Below are positions 30,730-42,696 of a stretch of DNA of 64,000 nt, piece after piece. Numbering within the stretch: the stretch's first letter is position 1; every line of letters starts with the position of its first letter. This DNA is from Aculops lycopersici (lineage: Eukaryota; Arthropoda; Arachnida; Trombidiformes; Eriophyidae). The translations under genes and the position numbers were made by a program. Under the pieces are notes generated by a model, which searched no databases, had not been told where the DNA came from, and worked only from the letters and a program-made list of their open reading frames with translations. Where the stretch lies: contig WNKI01000001.1 of the NCBI GenBank assembly GCA_015350385.1, forward strand, positions 9,355,118 to 9,419,117, given 5' to 3'.

Positions 30730-32916
30730 ATGGCGACCACGGAGGAGTCAGCCACTGACCAGAATCATCAGTTGAATGATGAGATAAACTCTAATACTTC
30801 TATTGAGTTGGAAAAACAACATGCAGTTGCGGCGGCAGCGGTTGCAGAAGAGCGAAGTAGTAGGAAGCAAAAGTCGGGGAAGGAGGCAACAAGGTTATCA
30901 TCAGCTGAAGATGAAGAGGCTGGAGAAGACAATGAGGATGACGATGATGGTGATGAAGATGATGATGATGATGATGAGGACGATGATGACGACGATGATG
31001 ACGACGACGATGAAGATTCAAGCGAACAGGTAAATGATAATGAGGAGTCCACAACAAACTCTTTGGATCATCACTCAAAGCATCAAAGATCCGAGTTTTC
31101 AAAATTATCGACCCAGGAGGATAATAGTACTAGTGTGACAAATGATTCTCAAAATACTGGACTCCAACAAGAGCATGAAGAGAATAATGAAGCCAAACCA
31201 ACATTATCGACAAATAATGCCAGTAGTGCAACAAAAACGTCATCTGAAACAAAGGCAAATGCAGAAGATAGTGACGAGGATCTAGAGGAAGGAGAATTAA
31301 AAGACGATGACGATGATGATGATGACGATGATGAAGATATGAACAATGATAATAAGAATCTACCAGAGGATCCAAGCAAACGGTTGTCTGGTTACAATAG
31401 CAACAACAACAATAATAATGATCATCAACAGCATCCCTCAAACCACCATCAGCACCAGAATAGACACCACCATCAGCAGCAGCAGCTACATCAACAACAG
31501 CAGCCACAGCAACATGGTGATCCGATGGCAGGTGGAGCTAGCGGCTACCCTCCTCGAGGCGGGCCAGGTGGAGTTGGCCCTGTACAAAAGGTTAATGTTA
31601 GGTGTAGATTTTATTCTAAAACAAGTAACAAATGCACATGGGGTGACCATTGTCGCTTCGAACATAGAGATGACAGTCCAGGTCCAGGTGACCAATTTGA
31701 CGGTCGATCGCCTATGCAACAGCAGCAGCAACAGCCTATGCCACCCATGGCAGCCGGTGGAGGTCGACCGCCGGGACCACCGCATCATATGCAAGGTGGT
31801 CCGATGATGGCTGACATGGGACCATATCCGCCGCCCCCGTACCCAGGCGGCGGACGACACCACTCGCCTTACCCTCCAATGGGACCCGGGGGTGGCCCGC
31901 CGATGGGGCCAGCTGATCGCGGAATGCCCTACCCGCCCTACGGAGGAGGTAGGCATCACCACCACCATCAACCTGGACCGTACCCACCACCGCCAGGCGT
32001 CCCCATGGGCCCAGCCGACCGAGGCCATCCCTATCCACCCTACAGTCGGGGTCACCATCAGCAGCCTTACCCCCCGCCGCCAGGTGGTCCACCAATAGCT
32101 GGCGGCGGCGGTCCACTCTCGCCCAACTACCCATCGCCATCCTCGTCGTCCTCCTCGTCGGCTGTTGTTTACGAGCGGAAGCATCGTTTAGCTTACGAGC
32201 TTGCGCCTTGGAATGATCGAGGCGGCAGCGGGTATCCACCCAGAGATAGAGGTGGCGATCCGGCGGCAGCAGCAGGTGGATATGGACCCCCAACAGCCGG
32301 CCGAGGTTATTATAGAAACCAATACAGTAGAGAACCTTATGGACGCGATGGACCGCCCCCACCTCACCACATGGGCGGGCCTCATCCGTCGCAACAGCAT
32401 CCCAGTTACCCTCATCAACAACCATACCCGTCCGCTTACCCTGGTGGCCCCTCGCCGCTAGATCATCCATCATCTCAACATTACAACAAATACATGGGCT
32501 CTAGTCAAGCAAGAAACATGCCACCACATGATACTAGAAGATCGCGATCTAACAAGCGCGGCCATGACGAGGATGAGAGTTCCTGGTCGGACTCGGGATC
32601 TGAGGATTCCATTTTGGGTCAATCGACGAATTACTCTAAAAACTCATCGTCACATCATAAGGCTATCAAACACCAACCGACACACCATAACCAGCAAGCT
32701 GCATCAGCAGCAGCAGCCACAATGCAACAGCAACCTCCAGAGGATCAAACTTACCAAGATGGCCAGGAACCGGCTGATCAGGGAAGTGGGACGCCTCCAG
32801 GAGAACCCTTACCTGAAGACAAGGAACGTCAGGAGATGTTGCTCAACAAGTTGAAAGAGATAGAAGATTTAATGGCAAAGAAGAAGGTTGGCGAGCAGGA
32901 GGACCCAGGCGTTTAG
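30730..32916 (+). CDS. CCCH zinc-finger protein, ZC3H18-like
   Basis: This 728-residue nuclear-type protein has the order: acidic N-terminus with a D/E run (about 64-96), a DLEEGELKDD motif and second acidic run (about 183-205), Asn/His/Gln-rich stretch, a single CCCH finger (CRFYSKTSNKCTWGDHCRFEH, 292-312), a long Pro/Gly/Tyr/His-rich region, and a C-terminal Lys/Glu helix (ERQEMLLNKLKEIEDLMAKKK). EEGE followed by one CCCH of the CTWG-CRF-H type, and a closing LLNKLKEIEDLMAKK helix, match metazoan ZC3H18. That protein links the nuclear cap-binding complex to the NEXT/exosome RNA-decay complex. The finger spacing C-x9-C-x5-C-x3-H is two longer than usual in the first loop. It is intronless. 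The orthology is a recognition call, so moderately sure. Confidence 0.75.
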   Translation: MATTEESATDQNHQLNDEINSNTSIELEKQHAVAAAAVAEERSSRKQKSGKEATRLSSAEDEEAGEDNEDDDDGDEDDDDDDEDDDDDDDDDDDEDSSEQVNDNEESTTNSLDHHSKHQRSEFSKLSTQEDNSTSVTNDSQNTGLQQEHEENNEAKPTLSTNNASSATKTSSETKANAEDSDEDLEEGELKDDDDDDDDDDEDMNNDNKNLPEDPSKRLSGYNSNNNNNNDHQQHPSNHHQHQNRHHHQQQQLHQQQQPQQHGDPMAGGASGYPPRGGPGGVGPVQKVNVRCRFYSKTSNKCTWGDHCRFEHRDDSPGPGDQFDGRSPMQQQQQQPMPPMAAGGGRPPGPPHHMQGGPMMADMGPYPPPPYPGGGRHHSPYPPMGPGGGPPMGPADRGMPYPPYGGGRHHHHHQPGPYPPPPGVPMGPADRGHPYPPYSRGHHQQPYPPPPGGPPIAGGGGPLSPNYPSPSSSSSSSAVVYERKHRLAYELAPWNDRGGSGYPPRDRGGDPAAAAGGYGPPTAGRGYYRNQYSREPYGRDGPPPPHHMGGPHPSQQHPSYPHQQPYPSAYPGGPSPLDHPSSQHYNKYMGSSQARNMPPHDTRRSRSNKRGHDEDESSWSDSGSEDSILGQSTNYSKNSSSHHKAIKHQPTHHNQQAASAAAATMQQQPPEDQTYQDGQEPADQGSGTPPGEPLPEDKERQEMLLNKLKEIEDLMAKKKVGEQEDPGV

Positions 32917-32971
32917 ATTAAGATATATTTATAAATATAAAATTATATTGCAAGAAAGAATGCAAACACAA

Positions 32972-32977
32972 AATAAA
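32972..32977 (+). terminator. Poly(A) signal AATAAA of the CCCH gene
   Basis: AATAAA lies 56 bases after the TAG stop at 32914-32916. The neighbouring homeobox gene converges on it from the other side. Confidence 0.6.
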
Positions 32978-33247
32978 TCAACTATCTTGGTTACCCTTTT
33001 AGGCTCGCGCGCGTGTCATCGATCACGAACCTTATAAATTTATTAACAATAAACTATAATATTATTACACTCTCAAGATGATTACGATGACGATGATTAT
33101 GAGGCTGTTGTTGTTTATGAGATTACACCAATTTTCATTGCTCCTGACTTTTGACACTAGTGCACTTGATGATCCGATTCACCTGTTACAGGTGGTTGTA
33201 AGTGTAGTTGTTGTTATTGTTGTAAATGTGCTTTCTGTCAACTAATG
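32978..33247. other. Short convergent 3' region
   Basis: This contains the 3' UTRs of the CCCH gene and of the homeobox gene. A minus-strand AATAAA (TTTATT near 33037-33043) may serve the homeobox gene. Nothing else is seen. Confidence 0.4.
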
Positions 33248-33799
33248 TCACTGCTCCGATCTCTTGATCTTGCCACTCAATCTTTGTTTGCTCCTCCGAT
33301 TCTTGAACCAAATTTTAATGTTTCGCGAGGGAACTGAAATGTGTTGAGACAACTCCTCGTATTCCTGCGGGTGAAGGTAGTTGTTTTGTTCAAAGACAGC
33401 CTCTAATAAGGACCTTTGCTCCTCGGAGAAGGTAACCACGCGGCCGCCTTCGCGTTTCTTCTGCCCATTTGCGAGTGTATTATTGGTTGTCGTGGAGGAT
33501 TCGTCACTTCCGTCATTGAGTGAGATTGCAAGACTCTCGCTCTGTTTCTTGTTCTGGAGTTCGAGAGGTTGATGTGATTGTGGTTGTGGTTGAGGTTGAG
33601 GTTGTTGTTGTAGTTGTAATTGTAGTTGCAATTGATGTGGCTGTTGTTGTTGTTGTTGTCGCTGCTGATGTGATTGTTGTGTCGCTTGCGGCGATTGCTG
33701 GTTGCTCGCTTGCTGCTGGTTTTGCTGCATTAGGGCTGCAATGTATAATTGCAATTGCAGTTGCAGTTGCAATTGCAGTTGTTGGAATTGTGTCTCCAT
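33248..33799 (-). CDS. Divergent Lys50 homeodomain transcription factor, intronless
   Basis: This is a 183-residue protein. The N-terminal ~80 residues are almost only Gln, Leu and Pro. The homeodomain spans about 117-176: Phe8 (124), Leu16 (132), Phe20 (136), Trp48 (164), Phe49, Lys50, Asn51 (167) and Arg53 (169) are all present, and helix 3 reads IKIWFKNRRSKQR. Lys50 predicts recognition of TAATCC-type sites, as in Otx, Goosecoid and Bicoid. The N-terminal arm is odd: position 5 is Val where Arg is nearly invariant, with Arg at position 4. The rest of the domain fits no named class closely: helix 3 looks ANTP/Hox3-like (IKIW) apart from Lys50 and Ser54. Only seven residues follow the domain. 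It stands at the edge of an 18-kb gene-free region, as developmental regulators often do. Confidence 0.85.
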   Translation of the reverse strand: METQFQQLQLQLQLQLQLYIAALMQQNQQQASNQQSPQATQQSHQQRQQQQQQPHQLQLQLQLQQQPQPQPQPQSHQPLELQNKKQSESLAISLNDGSDESSTTTNNTLANGQKKREGGRVVTFSEEQRSLLEAVFEQNNYLHPQEYEELSQHISVPSRNIKIWFKNRRSKQRLSGKIKRSEQ

Positions 33800-35429
33800 G
33801 GTTAATAATCTAAATCATAAATTCAATTAGATTTGATTTGATTCGATTCGAGTATTATTTAATTATTAAATTGGAGTTTGCTTAGTGCTGTCTTGGCGAC
33901 TAATGAGCTATAGATGCGCCACTGACCGGTGGCTGAGCTTGCGATGGGCGACTGCGAGCGAGTGAGTTTTGGTCTTGGTGTTAGCTGTAAGGTTGGTGTT
34001 GGTCTTAGTCTTGGTGTTAGCTTTAAGGTTCGTGGTGATGGTGCTCGTTGCTGTTGTTGTTGTTGTTGTCGTTGTCGACGGTGAGTGTCGAAGAGTCGAA
34101 GTCGTTCAACTTTTATCGGAGAGCTGACAAGAAAAAGAGAGAGCGAGAGCAACAGGGAGAAAAGTTAAAGTTGAGTTAAAGGAGTCTATCGCGCACAAAA
34201 GTTGTGCGATCATGTTTGACTACCCAATTCCACTGTCTGTTTGTCCATCTCGGCCGCGGCTGTTGTGTGCGTGCTGCCATGATGCTCGTTGTCGCGCACA
34301 CAGGATAGGGAATCCCCTCTCTAGAATCCGCAGATCGTCGGTGCCGCCGCCGTCGCCGTCGCCGTAGCCGCTAGTGCTGCGGTTGCTGTTGTTGTAGCGG
34401 ACTTCCAGTTCTATGAAAAGGGCAACCATTTCGAAATCCATGAATCAGTTGCTTGTGCTCGTCAACATTAACTCGAGGCTTTAGTTGCGCGAACTAGCGT
34501 CGCAGTGGTGGAGCTTGTGGAAACTTACAACCACCGACCGGCCAACGACAAGCGGAAGGTTCTCAGTGGCCGCTGACTCATCCACCTAACAGAGCGCGTC
34601 TCAAATCTCGGGAACCGCCGATTACCTGCGAGAGTTTTATTTTGCGCGCTTCAACTCGGGGATATTAGCGGGCATCCAGATCTAGAAGAAGCGGTGACAG
34701 CAACAAGGAAGACGACGACCAGAGATAATGACCAATGCGCCAGATGCTCGTCGGCCAGTGTGGCCAACTAGCTAGCAGCAGCAGCAGCAGCAGCGATGGT
34801 GGAGGCAACCAAATCGGAATTGCAATCGGAACTAAGAGTGGAAATACACTGGAGTTAGGAGACCGAATCGAGAGCAACGAGCAATCAAATTTGCGGATGG
34901 ATCCAATCCGACGGATCGACTCCAACAAGCTGACCGCTCGACTTGGCCCCTTGGAGTTGGGACTCGCTGGCCGGATATCGCCGAAAGTTGAGGCGCTCAA
35001 AGTGTCGTGATAGTTGCCGCCGCGTATCCCCATTTGACTCGACTCCACTCTACTCGACTCAACTTGATCCGACCCGACCCGATCCGATTCGAATTCAATT
35101 CCCTTCCTTTTGATTCAAGATTCTAAACTCTCTGGTTGCGTCGGACGAGATTTGAGATGGGAGTTGGATGTTAGGCGTGTTTGTGTGCGAGAGAGCGGGA
35201 GAGTGAGACTTTCAAAGTTCCAAGTGGAAGTGGGAGGAGCCACAAAAGCTAGCCAGTGAGTGATACTCTCGGTGGCCAACTGATGGCGGCCGATTGCCAC
35301 TGCTAGCCAGCTGTCGTTGGGATCCGTTTCGTTTCTCTCTCTCTTCCTCTTTCCGCTGGCCTCTTGTCGACTGGTGTTACGTGGCCTCCGAGTTCACCGG
35401 TGGCGGTGGCGGTGGCGGCGGCGGCGGCG

Positions 35430-35572
35430 ATGCTCACAGTTGTTCAGTTAGGTCGGTGTAGTTCTGAGCGGCAGCAGCAACAACAACAACAGTTTCACTG
35501 TCGCTCGGACAACTTGACCAAACGAACGAGCAGCTCTACGGTGGCAGCAACCAAGACCTCGAACACGACGAC
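35430..35572 (+). CDS. Speculative upstream exon of the FN3 membrane protein
   Basis: ATG at 35430 opens 47 codons plus AC and ends at GTAAGT (35573). The two leftover bases would join the T at 51680 to give Thr and keep frame with the long ORF at 51714. The peptide MLTVVQLGRCSSERQQQQQ is not an obvious signal peptide, and the implied intron is 16 kb. Phase agreement alone is a one-in-three event. Confidence 0.12.
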
Positions 35573-37850
35573 GTAAGTTTGTCGTCATCTTGTTGGCGGC
35601 AGTTGCAGCATAAGAAATCGGCCAACTGGATGCCCAGCTCCTCGCTTCTGTTGTGGGCGGCTCTCGAGTTTTGCTCAGATGGTGGACTAGCCGCGAGGCT
35701 CGCAGGTCGGTGGCGGCTGCGGCTGCGGCTGTGCTAACCGTGCCACCGGTTGATCTTGATGAGTCGTCTGTCGGCCATTCACTCTGCGGATGCTGCTACT
35801 TCAGCTTGGATCGTTGGGTCAGTGCGAGAGAAGGCCAATCTGAGGCCAAGATCCTCAGTGGCGGTCGTTGTTGTTGTTTCGGTTGTTGAGGCGCCATCGA
35901 GCTTCGAGGGCCGGAAGTTGGGAGCCGCAGAGTGAGCAACAGCAACAGCAAGCGGCGAGGTGGGCAATCCGCACGCTTAGACAAGATTGATAGCCGCACA
36001 TTAGCCGTCGCCGGCGCCACCGATGGTTTGCTAGCCTGCGTCGGTGGTTGTCGGTGGTTGTCGTTGGCGCCCTCACTCTCTCCGCCTTCTCGTGCTCGCG
36101 CTCGTGCTCCTGAGCTAGCTGGCCAATTGGCCCCCGACTTTCCACGCCACAGCAGAGGCGTAAGATCAGCAACCAAACAGGCGGACGCTATGTAGTCTCC
36201 GCCGAGATCCTAGAGGATGCCGCCCACCGAGTGATCGAGTGAGTGGCGCCAGTTGGCCCGCTTGTCGTTGGGCCCACCAGCTCAAACACTAAGCAAGCAA
36301 GTGGTTGTTGGTAGGCTGTTGTGTCCCTCGAGCTGCATCCTCCATCTAAGCAAAGAGTCGCTCGTTAGCTAGCTGGCTCTTGGGCCGACGCATGAGATGA
36401 GATTAGATGAGATCCCGTTACGCTGAGCGAGAGGGAGAGTTACCTGGTCCGCAAGTTTAGGTGTGGAGCGGGTGAGCCTCTCCATATTGACCGACTGACT
36501 AGCTGCCCGAGTGAGCGAGTCGCTGACTCAATGACTGGCTCACTGGTCTCGGCTACTTGCAAGATGTTACGCAACTAGGGAGCCAAAATTAAGTAGCCGC
36601 TCCATTACGTTGCTAGTGTCCTGGTATTTGCGTCCGGCGCCTTTGTTGCCTCTACCTCCTGGCTTCGGCTTCGGTTTCACTTTAGCCTTCGCTTTTGCTT
36701 GTTTCCCGAGCCAATGAGTCAGTCAGTCAGTCAGTTAGCATCGGGGGCTCTCACTCTCTCTCTCTCTCTGCCTCTCCCTCTCCCTTTCTCTACTCTCAAG
36801 TAGAGACTCTCTGTTTGCCTAGCGCCACTCGCCTGGCCAACTAGGAATCCAAATTAGATCTAACCTCGTCGACTGAACTGTGAGTATAACTGTATGCCAT
36901 ATAACCTCTCGCTGTGCGCTGATCATGGAAGCACAACTACTCTACTTATACCACCATCCACTAGCCTAACATTGACACACATTGACACATCGCCGCTGAC
37001 GAGTCGCGCGATGTGGCTACAAAGCGTAAGAGAGGGGAGAGAGATAAACTGACTGATAGACTCCCTTTGTGCCTCTGAACCAGGCAACTTCCGGCCAGCG
37101 ACTAGCCGGCCGGCCCGTTGGCGTTGAATGAGCTGCAGCGGTAGTTTGAATCCTCGGCTGTTGTAGCTGTTGTTCCAGTCCCAAGCGCTGAGTGAGATGG
37201 AGAGCAAACAGGATGTGCATTAGGCGGCCAAAGTTTTGCTGCCCAGCTCCTCGTGTCAGTGAGCCAAACGAGGACAACGCAACTACAATGCAAGTTGCCA
37301 ACGATGATCCAACGGCTGAGCCAAACTGACGGCTCCAGTCTTAAACTCGAGGCTAGCGGTCAGCTCGTTGCATTGTGCCGCTCAGTGGAAGTGGCATTGG
37401 TGGCGGTGGCGGCGACTCGTCAACTCGAGCCAAGAGCAAGACTCGTGCAGAAGACTACACGACTAAATGGACGGATGGATGCGGCGGCAGCGAGAGTAGT
37501 AACATCAACTAACTGTTGGTTTGCCTCGGTGACACACTGTTGAGCAGAAACACACACAAACACGCACTCGCTCTCGCTCTCGCTCTCGCTAGCTGGCCTC
37601 AAGTTGCCGCCAGTCTCTCCGCACTAAACTTGCGAGCCGCCGGATACTGAGCCGCTCGTCATTTGGGATCACCGGAGTGGACCAGCCAGAGCAACCAAAT
37701 AAACTGGCCGGCCGGCCGGCTGATGATGATCCATTTGGACGTGTGGCCGAGGGGACTTCTGGGTAGGTTTCAGCTTTTGCTCTTGCCTCGGCTTCAAATG
37801 CTCAAGAGAGTGAGAAATGCCTGCGCCTTCCTTGGGGCGACAATGACGCA

Positions 37851-37871
37851 GAGAGAGAGAGAGAGAGAGAG
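37851..37871. repeat. (GA)n microsatellite
   Basis: This is a run of GA dinucleotides followed by a short G run. GAGAG is also the core of GAGA-factor sites. Confidence 0.9.
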
Positions 37872-38432
37872 GGGGAGTCGAAGTTGTCCAAGTGGCGGCA
37901 GTCGTCTTCATTTGAGCCAGTGGACTACGACAACAACTACAACTGCGACCGAAAGTGAAACTGAGAGCCGCTAGTCCAGAGATAAGAGACTCGCGGTGCC
38001 ATTGTCACGTCCGCCTCTTCGTTTCGTTTCAAAAGAAAGGGAGCCAGATCCGCCTTTTGGGAGGCAGACTCATCTCTCGCTCTCCTCGGGGCTCAAGTCG
38101 GCTAATCTGGCGACTTTGCTCCTTTGGTCATCTCACAACGATGAACACCAAGCGAGGAGTAGAATGAGAGCTAACACTTGACAGGTCGTCACTTGGAGTT
38201 GGACTGGATCCAGGGGAAAGGCGAGCGACTTCTCCAGCGGAGAGTCGGGGGCAAGTGAGCATGCGAGCCGCTGCTCATACAGGCCCTACCCACTTCCGGT
38301 TACTAGCGAACGGGCGCGCCTGTCTCAGGAAGCGAGACTGCGGCAAGTTGGTGAGCCAGCGAAAGAGTTCAATTGCTTAGTGGTTGCGTCACATGGGCCA
38401 ACAACTAATGAGCGGCTCATTATCGCTGTCCT

Positions 38433-38452
38433 TCTCTCTCTCTCTCTCTCTC
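38433..38452. repeat. (TC)n microsatellite
   Basis: It contains ten TC units. Confidence 0.9.
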
Positions 38453-38694
38453 CCACTATTGAACCTGACAAGAGCCGGCCTCGATATTATATTATAACTC
38501 ATATTACTAACCCAAGTCTATTGGCCTACGAAGCAGCAAAAGAAACGCCAGGATATCTAATCATCTCGCGCTAGTTCCGTTTGGTGCAGCGTTCGAGGTA
38601 ACTCAGCCACGAGCTAGATCAGCATCACATCAGCTTCCCGCCAGCTTAACCTTTGGCCGCCGGTCTGGTTGTAGTTGTCGGCGTTGGTGTTGTT

Positions 38695-38736
38695 AACTAA
38701 ACTAAACTCGACTAAACTAAACCAAACCAAACTGAC
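38695..38736. repeat. Degenerate AACTA/AACCA pentamer array
   Basis: About eight pentamer units drift from ACTAA to ACCAA along the array, with one odd unit containing CG. Confidence 0.7.
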
Positions 38737-41700
38737 TGAACGAAACTCAAGCAAAAGTTAACTCACCTGGCCGAACCAACCAAGCGGTCAGTTGATTGCC
38801 GCGAGGCAAATAGTCTGTTCGGTTATCTCTTTTTGCTAGCTTTAGAATGTACCCGCTCCCGCTCCCACTCTCACTTAGCTGCGGCCAGCGGATGACCAGG
38901 GAGCTTGCCAAAGGGGACGAGCTCGTATCATGTATCATTCATGCGTTAGACTTTCGCCAACAACAAACCAATACCGACACCTGCTCTCGCTTTTGGCCTG
39001 TCGAAGTTGTTGGCGTTAGCTGTCAGCTGGCTCCTGTAGATTGTAGCTCTCGGTGCTACTGCTGCTGCTTTTGCGGCCAGTCACTTCCGGTTACAAGTTG
39101 CTCCTCTGAGGTCTCGTGGGGCGCCTTTAAAGCGTTGCTCTGGCGCTGGGGGCGAGATTAGTCCGCTCACTTCCTGTGGTCGCGAGTCGCGTTGCTTGCG
39201 ACTTCGAGGAACTCGCAAGCAGCGACGGAAGTTTTGCGCGACCAACGAGTTATAAACCGAGAGGCAAAACCTCGAAAGTTGCTTACAAGAGGAGAAGGCA
39301 GCACGATTTCTGTGATCTCGAACTGATGGGCTTGGTTCCGCGATGCGAAATAGTAAGTCGATGTTTGAGCACAGGAGAGATGATGTAATCAAGCGAGCCC
39401 ATGAGGCCAAATCACTGGAGACGACGAGTGGAGGTGAGATGAGACTAGAAACCAGGCTGCGACTCGCTTGTATTAGCGATGCTTGGTTTTGATACGCGCT
39501 AGCCAGTCGTGTCCAATGTTCGGCGTCCACTGCGCGATTGACTGGCGCCGGCCGGTGGACAGATAGACCGAGCGACACCATTCGTTGACCTTCGCGTATT
39601 TTGGCGCCCCACTCGTCGCTTGCTGTCTTGCCGGGCTGGCTGGCTGGCTGGCTAGACCGCCGTTGGTGGTTGTGGAGAAAGTCGGAGAGGTAGGCGGAGT
39701 TGGTTGGTTGGACGTGCGACGCAATTACCCGCCGGCACGTCAAGCGACTCGTCGAACTCTCACCCGATCAACCAACTCGAGCTGGCCCCTCGAGTCTTGA
39801 GGTCTGCTGTCGCCGGTTGTATCGCGAGTCGCGACTCTCGAGACTTGAGCTGCGATCTCCGAGTTGCCTCAGCCGCTTGCTCGCTCGAGGACGACCGACT
39901 AAAACGACGACGACGACTTGCCAAATACCTCAAATCCTCGGCCAAAACTAACCGAAAAGCGAGAGCTCGATTTGAGAGGCGGACTTTTGGCGGCTCTAGG
40001 GGCAGCAAATTCAGCCTGAGGGATAAGTGAGAGAAAGAGAGACTACGAGGAGTGGCCAGCGCGAATGACAAATTCGATTTGCTTGATCCGGACGGACAAG
40101 TCCCGAGTTGGCGGTAATTTTAGTAGCGCTGGTGGTAGAGGTTGCAGTTGCAATGGCTAGCCGAAAGGACAGGAGAGGACAAGTCGAGAAAAGAGAGCGG
40201 AAATTGCTGCGAGTCGCCTGGTCACTCAGGTGCGAGCTTGCCGAGGACTGGCTAGAAGCTTTGTGCTTCCGTTGGCTGAACTGCGAGCACTGAGCAGCGG
40301 CGGTATCGAGATGATTTTGATAAGCAAAACCACGGACCGAGCTCGAGGCTCGAGGCTGGTGGCTGGAGGGGCGCGCCAACATCTCTGGCCACTGCAATCG
40401 CTACGTGCCAAGTAGCTCCGGCCACTGAAAGCCTGGAGTCGAGAGAAAGACAGTGGGAGAGACACCGAAAGCGAGCTAGAGATTCTCAGGAGCTTTGCGC
40501 CTCTGGGTGTCGGCCAGTTACTTGGTGCCCTCCTCTCTCTCCGCCTCGAACGACAATCGAGCTTCCGATGCGAGCTGCTGGCCACTCGAGAAGAGCCGAG
40601 CCGAGCCCATTTAACACGCGAATCTGCGCCTCGCTCCCGTTGGCTCTCCTGAGGTTTACTTGGTTTTGGGAGCTGACCACTGCTCGTGTGTTGTGCGAAA
40701 CGAGGAGAGAGAGAGGGAGGGGAAGAGCCGATGCCTTTGGGCGTCCAGCTGGGCGACTTGAGATTCCTCTCATTGCAAGATTCGAGGAGATTCAAGGAGA
40801 TTCGAGTCGCTAGCCAATCGGTTGAATAGAATGACATTTCCAATGAGATGCAAGCGAAGACTGCAAACACGCGGCGAGAGAGTTGAGCAACCAAACCTAA
40901 GCTGTCCGTTGATCTCTTCCATTCTATTCTCCTCTCCTGCTTACGGTTAAACGGAAGCCGAGCGACAACTACACTAGGAACACTAACAACAAGAAGAGCA
41001 GCGGCGGCGACAACAACAGCTAGACAAAATCTCGCAGTTGCGCAGGAGTCTCGCGCTCGATTGTATGTGTCTCAAAGTTAAAGGCAGAGTGTAAGTGTGT
41101 GAATTTGATGTGTCACTTAACGCGCCTCGCTAGCCGCCGACGCTTTAGCCCCGGATTCAGCTAAAGGCGACGAGATGAGCAGCCGAGAGTTTAGCTGCTG
41201 GCCAGCAGCTTGCCAACTTGCAACCAGGTAATGGTAGCACCTGCGTCTCCCGATCTCGCGAGTCCGCCGCCAACTAGCGACCTGCATATAGGCACCGGAT
41301 TTGGAGTTGGACTTGAGTTGGGGTCAGCGTTTAGCTAAGCGCAAGCCGACCGATTGGAACCTGACAGACAACGATCGGCGGGCGGAAGTTGTGGTGGCTT
41401 ATGGGTTTAGTGGCGGAGGTCGGCGATTCTTTGCGTAAGCACCGCCGAGTGGCAGAGGCGGCGGCGGCGGCGGTCTGATCCAATCGCAAGCTGGACGCAC
41501 CAACCACCAAGGGGATCCATCGGGAAACGCAACGATTGTTATCTGTGTTCTCGCAGGTTGTCTTCGTTGGCCTCGCCACTGCTTCTGACTGCCCAACTTG
41601 AACTCGCGACTCGGAGGCGAGGAAAAGTTTTCACAAGTGGGCACAAGCTCAAGGTTGAGTGCCAATTGGATCCAACGGAAGCGAGACAAAACTTTGGGCG

Positions 41701-41773
41701 CCAAGTTGGAGAAAACTCGAGAGTGTGAAGCGTGAATCAAACTCCAAATCCGAATTATCAGCTTACCTCTCTT

Positions 41774-41801
41774 ATGTTTATAAAGGAGACTTTATAAACA
41801 T
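41774..41801. repeat. Perfect 12-bp inverted repeat with GAGA loop
   Basis: ATGTTTATAAAG (41774-41785) and its exact reverse complement (41790-41801) flank the four bases GAGA. As RNA this would be a 12-bp stem closed by a GNRA-type tetraloop. Confidence 0.85.
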
Positions 41802-42597
41802 GTATATAAACTTGCCGGCTGCTACTATCTTATTGTATTACTTCAAGCGGCGCGCCTCAACACGAAGATTCAGACGACGACGGCAACAGTTGCGCCCCAA
41901 ATCCGGCGGCACAACCTCCATCTCAAAAGCCACCACTTGCAGCGGTCCATTTGCGGCGTGGGATTGGGCGTAACCGGCTGGCTGGTTGTCGCTCAATTTC
42001 GGTTTTGGTTTAAGTGCATTCCCTTCGTGAACTTCGTATGGAGGGAACTGGAAACAAAGCAACCAACGAGAAACTTGTCAGCTGCAAGCGAGTCGTCAGT
42101 GGTGTTTCCTCTTTGGAGTTGTTGCTTCGAGATCCTGACGCAACCACCGACTCGCAGCCAGCCAGCTACCGGTTGTAGTCAGTGGCCAGCCAGCCAGCCA
42201 GTTGGTTGCAAGTTGCAAGTTTCGATGATGTCAATGGGGAAACCAGGCGGCAACCAATCGAATCCTCGAGAGGAGGAAGTGGCTCGCTACATCTGGCTGC
42301 CGGCGGCTCGAGTTGCCTCATGTTCCTCTGTTTCTCAAACTGCGGCTCCCACACAAATGTCGTCGTCGTCGTCGTCGTCTGGTTTTGTGGGGCGGCCGAC
42401 CCAAGTGGTCGCTCCGCTCGGCTAACTCCATTCAGAAATCCGCTCGCACACGTTGAGTTTCGGGTTTGCATTTTGAAGCTTCCAGCTCGGACTTTGCATG
42501 CTCCACTCGAACAACGACCACCTGACTGATAGGAAGAGAATAAATGAATGGTCATAAGCTCATCGAATCGGCGGCTCGTTTCGTGGATCCACTAACC

Positions 42598-42624
42598 GCG
42601 CAACGCAACGCAACGCAGCGCAAC
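42598..42624. repeat. (CGCAA)n pentamer array
   Basis: About five CGCAA units, one with a G substitution. Confidence 0.8.
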
Positions 42625-42696
42625 AACCACCGAGCGGCGACATCCGGTGGTGGCTGTTTGTCGCGCTGGCAGGCGAGCGGGCGACTTGCGTGGTGT

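Noticed and set aside
30768..31052. Ser-rich frame on the minus strand
   Set aside because: It is the complement of the Asp-coding GAT/GAC run of the CCCH protein.
35653..36176. Overlapping frames on both strands around 35.7-36.2 kb
   Set aside because: No ATG-to-donor structure, no domain, and G+C-rich sequence keeps many frames open by chance.
39081..40894. Long Ser/Arg-rich minus-strand frames (about 220 codons each)
   Set aside because: Residues are dominated by Ser, Arg and Leu from simple CT/AG-rich sequence; no motif, and neighbouring frames are equally open.
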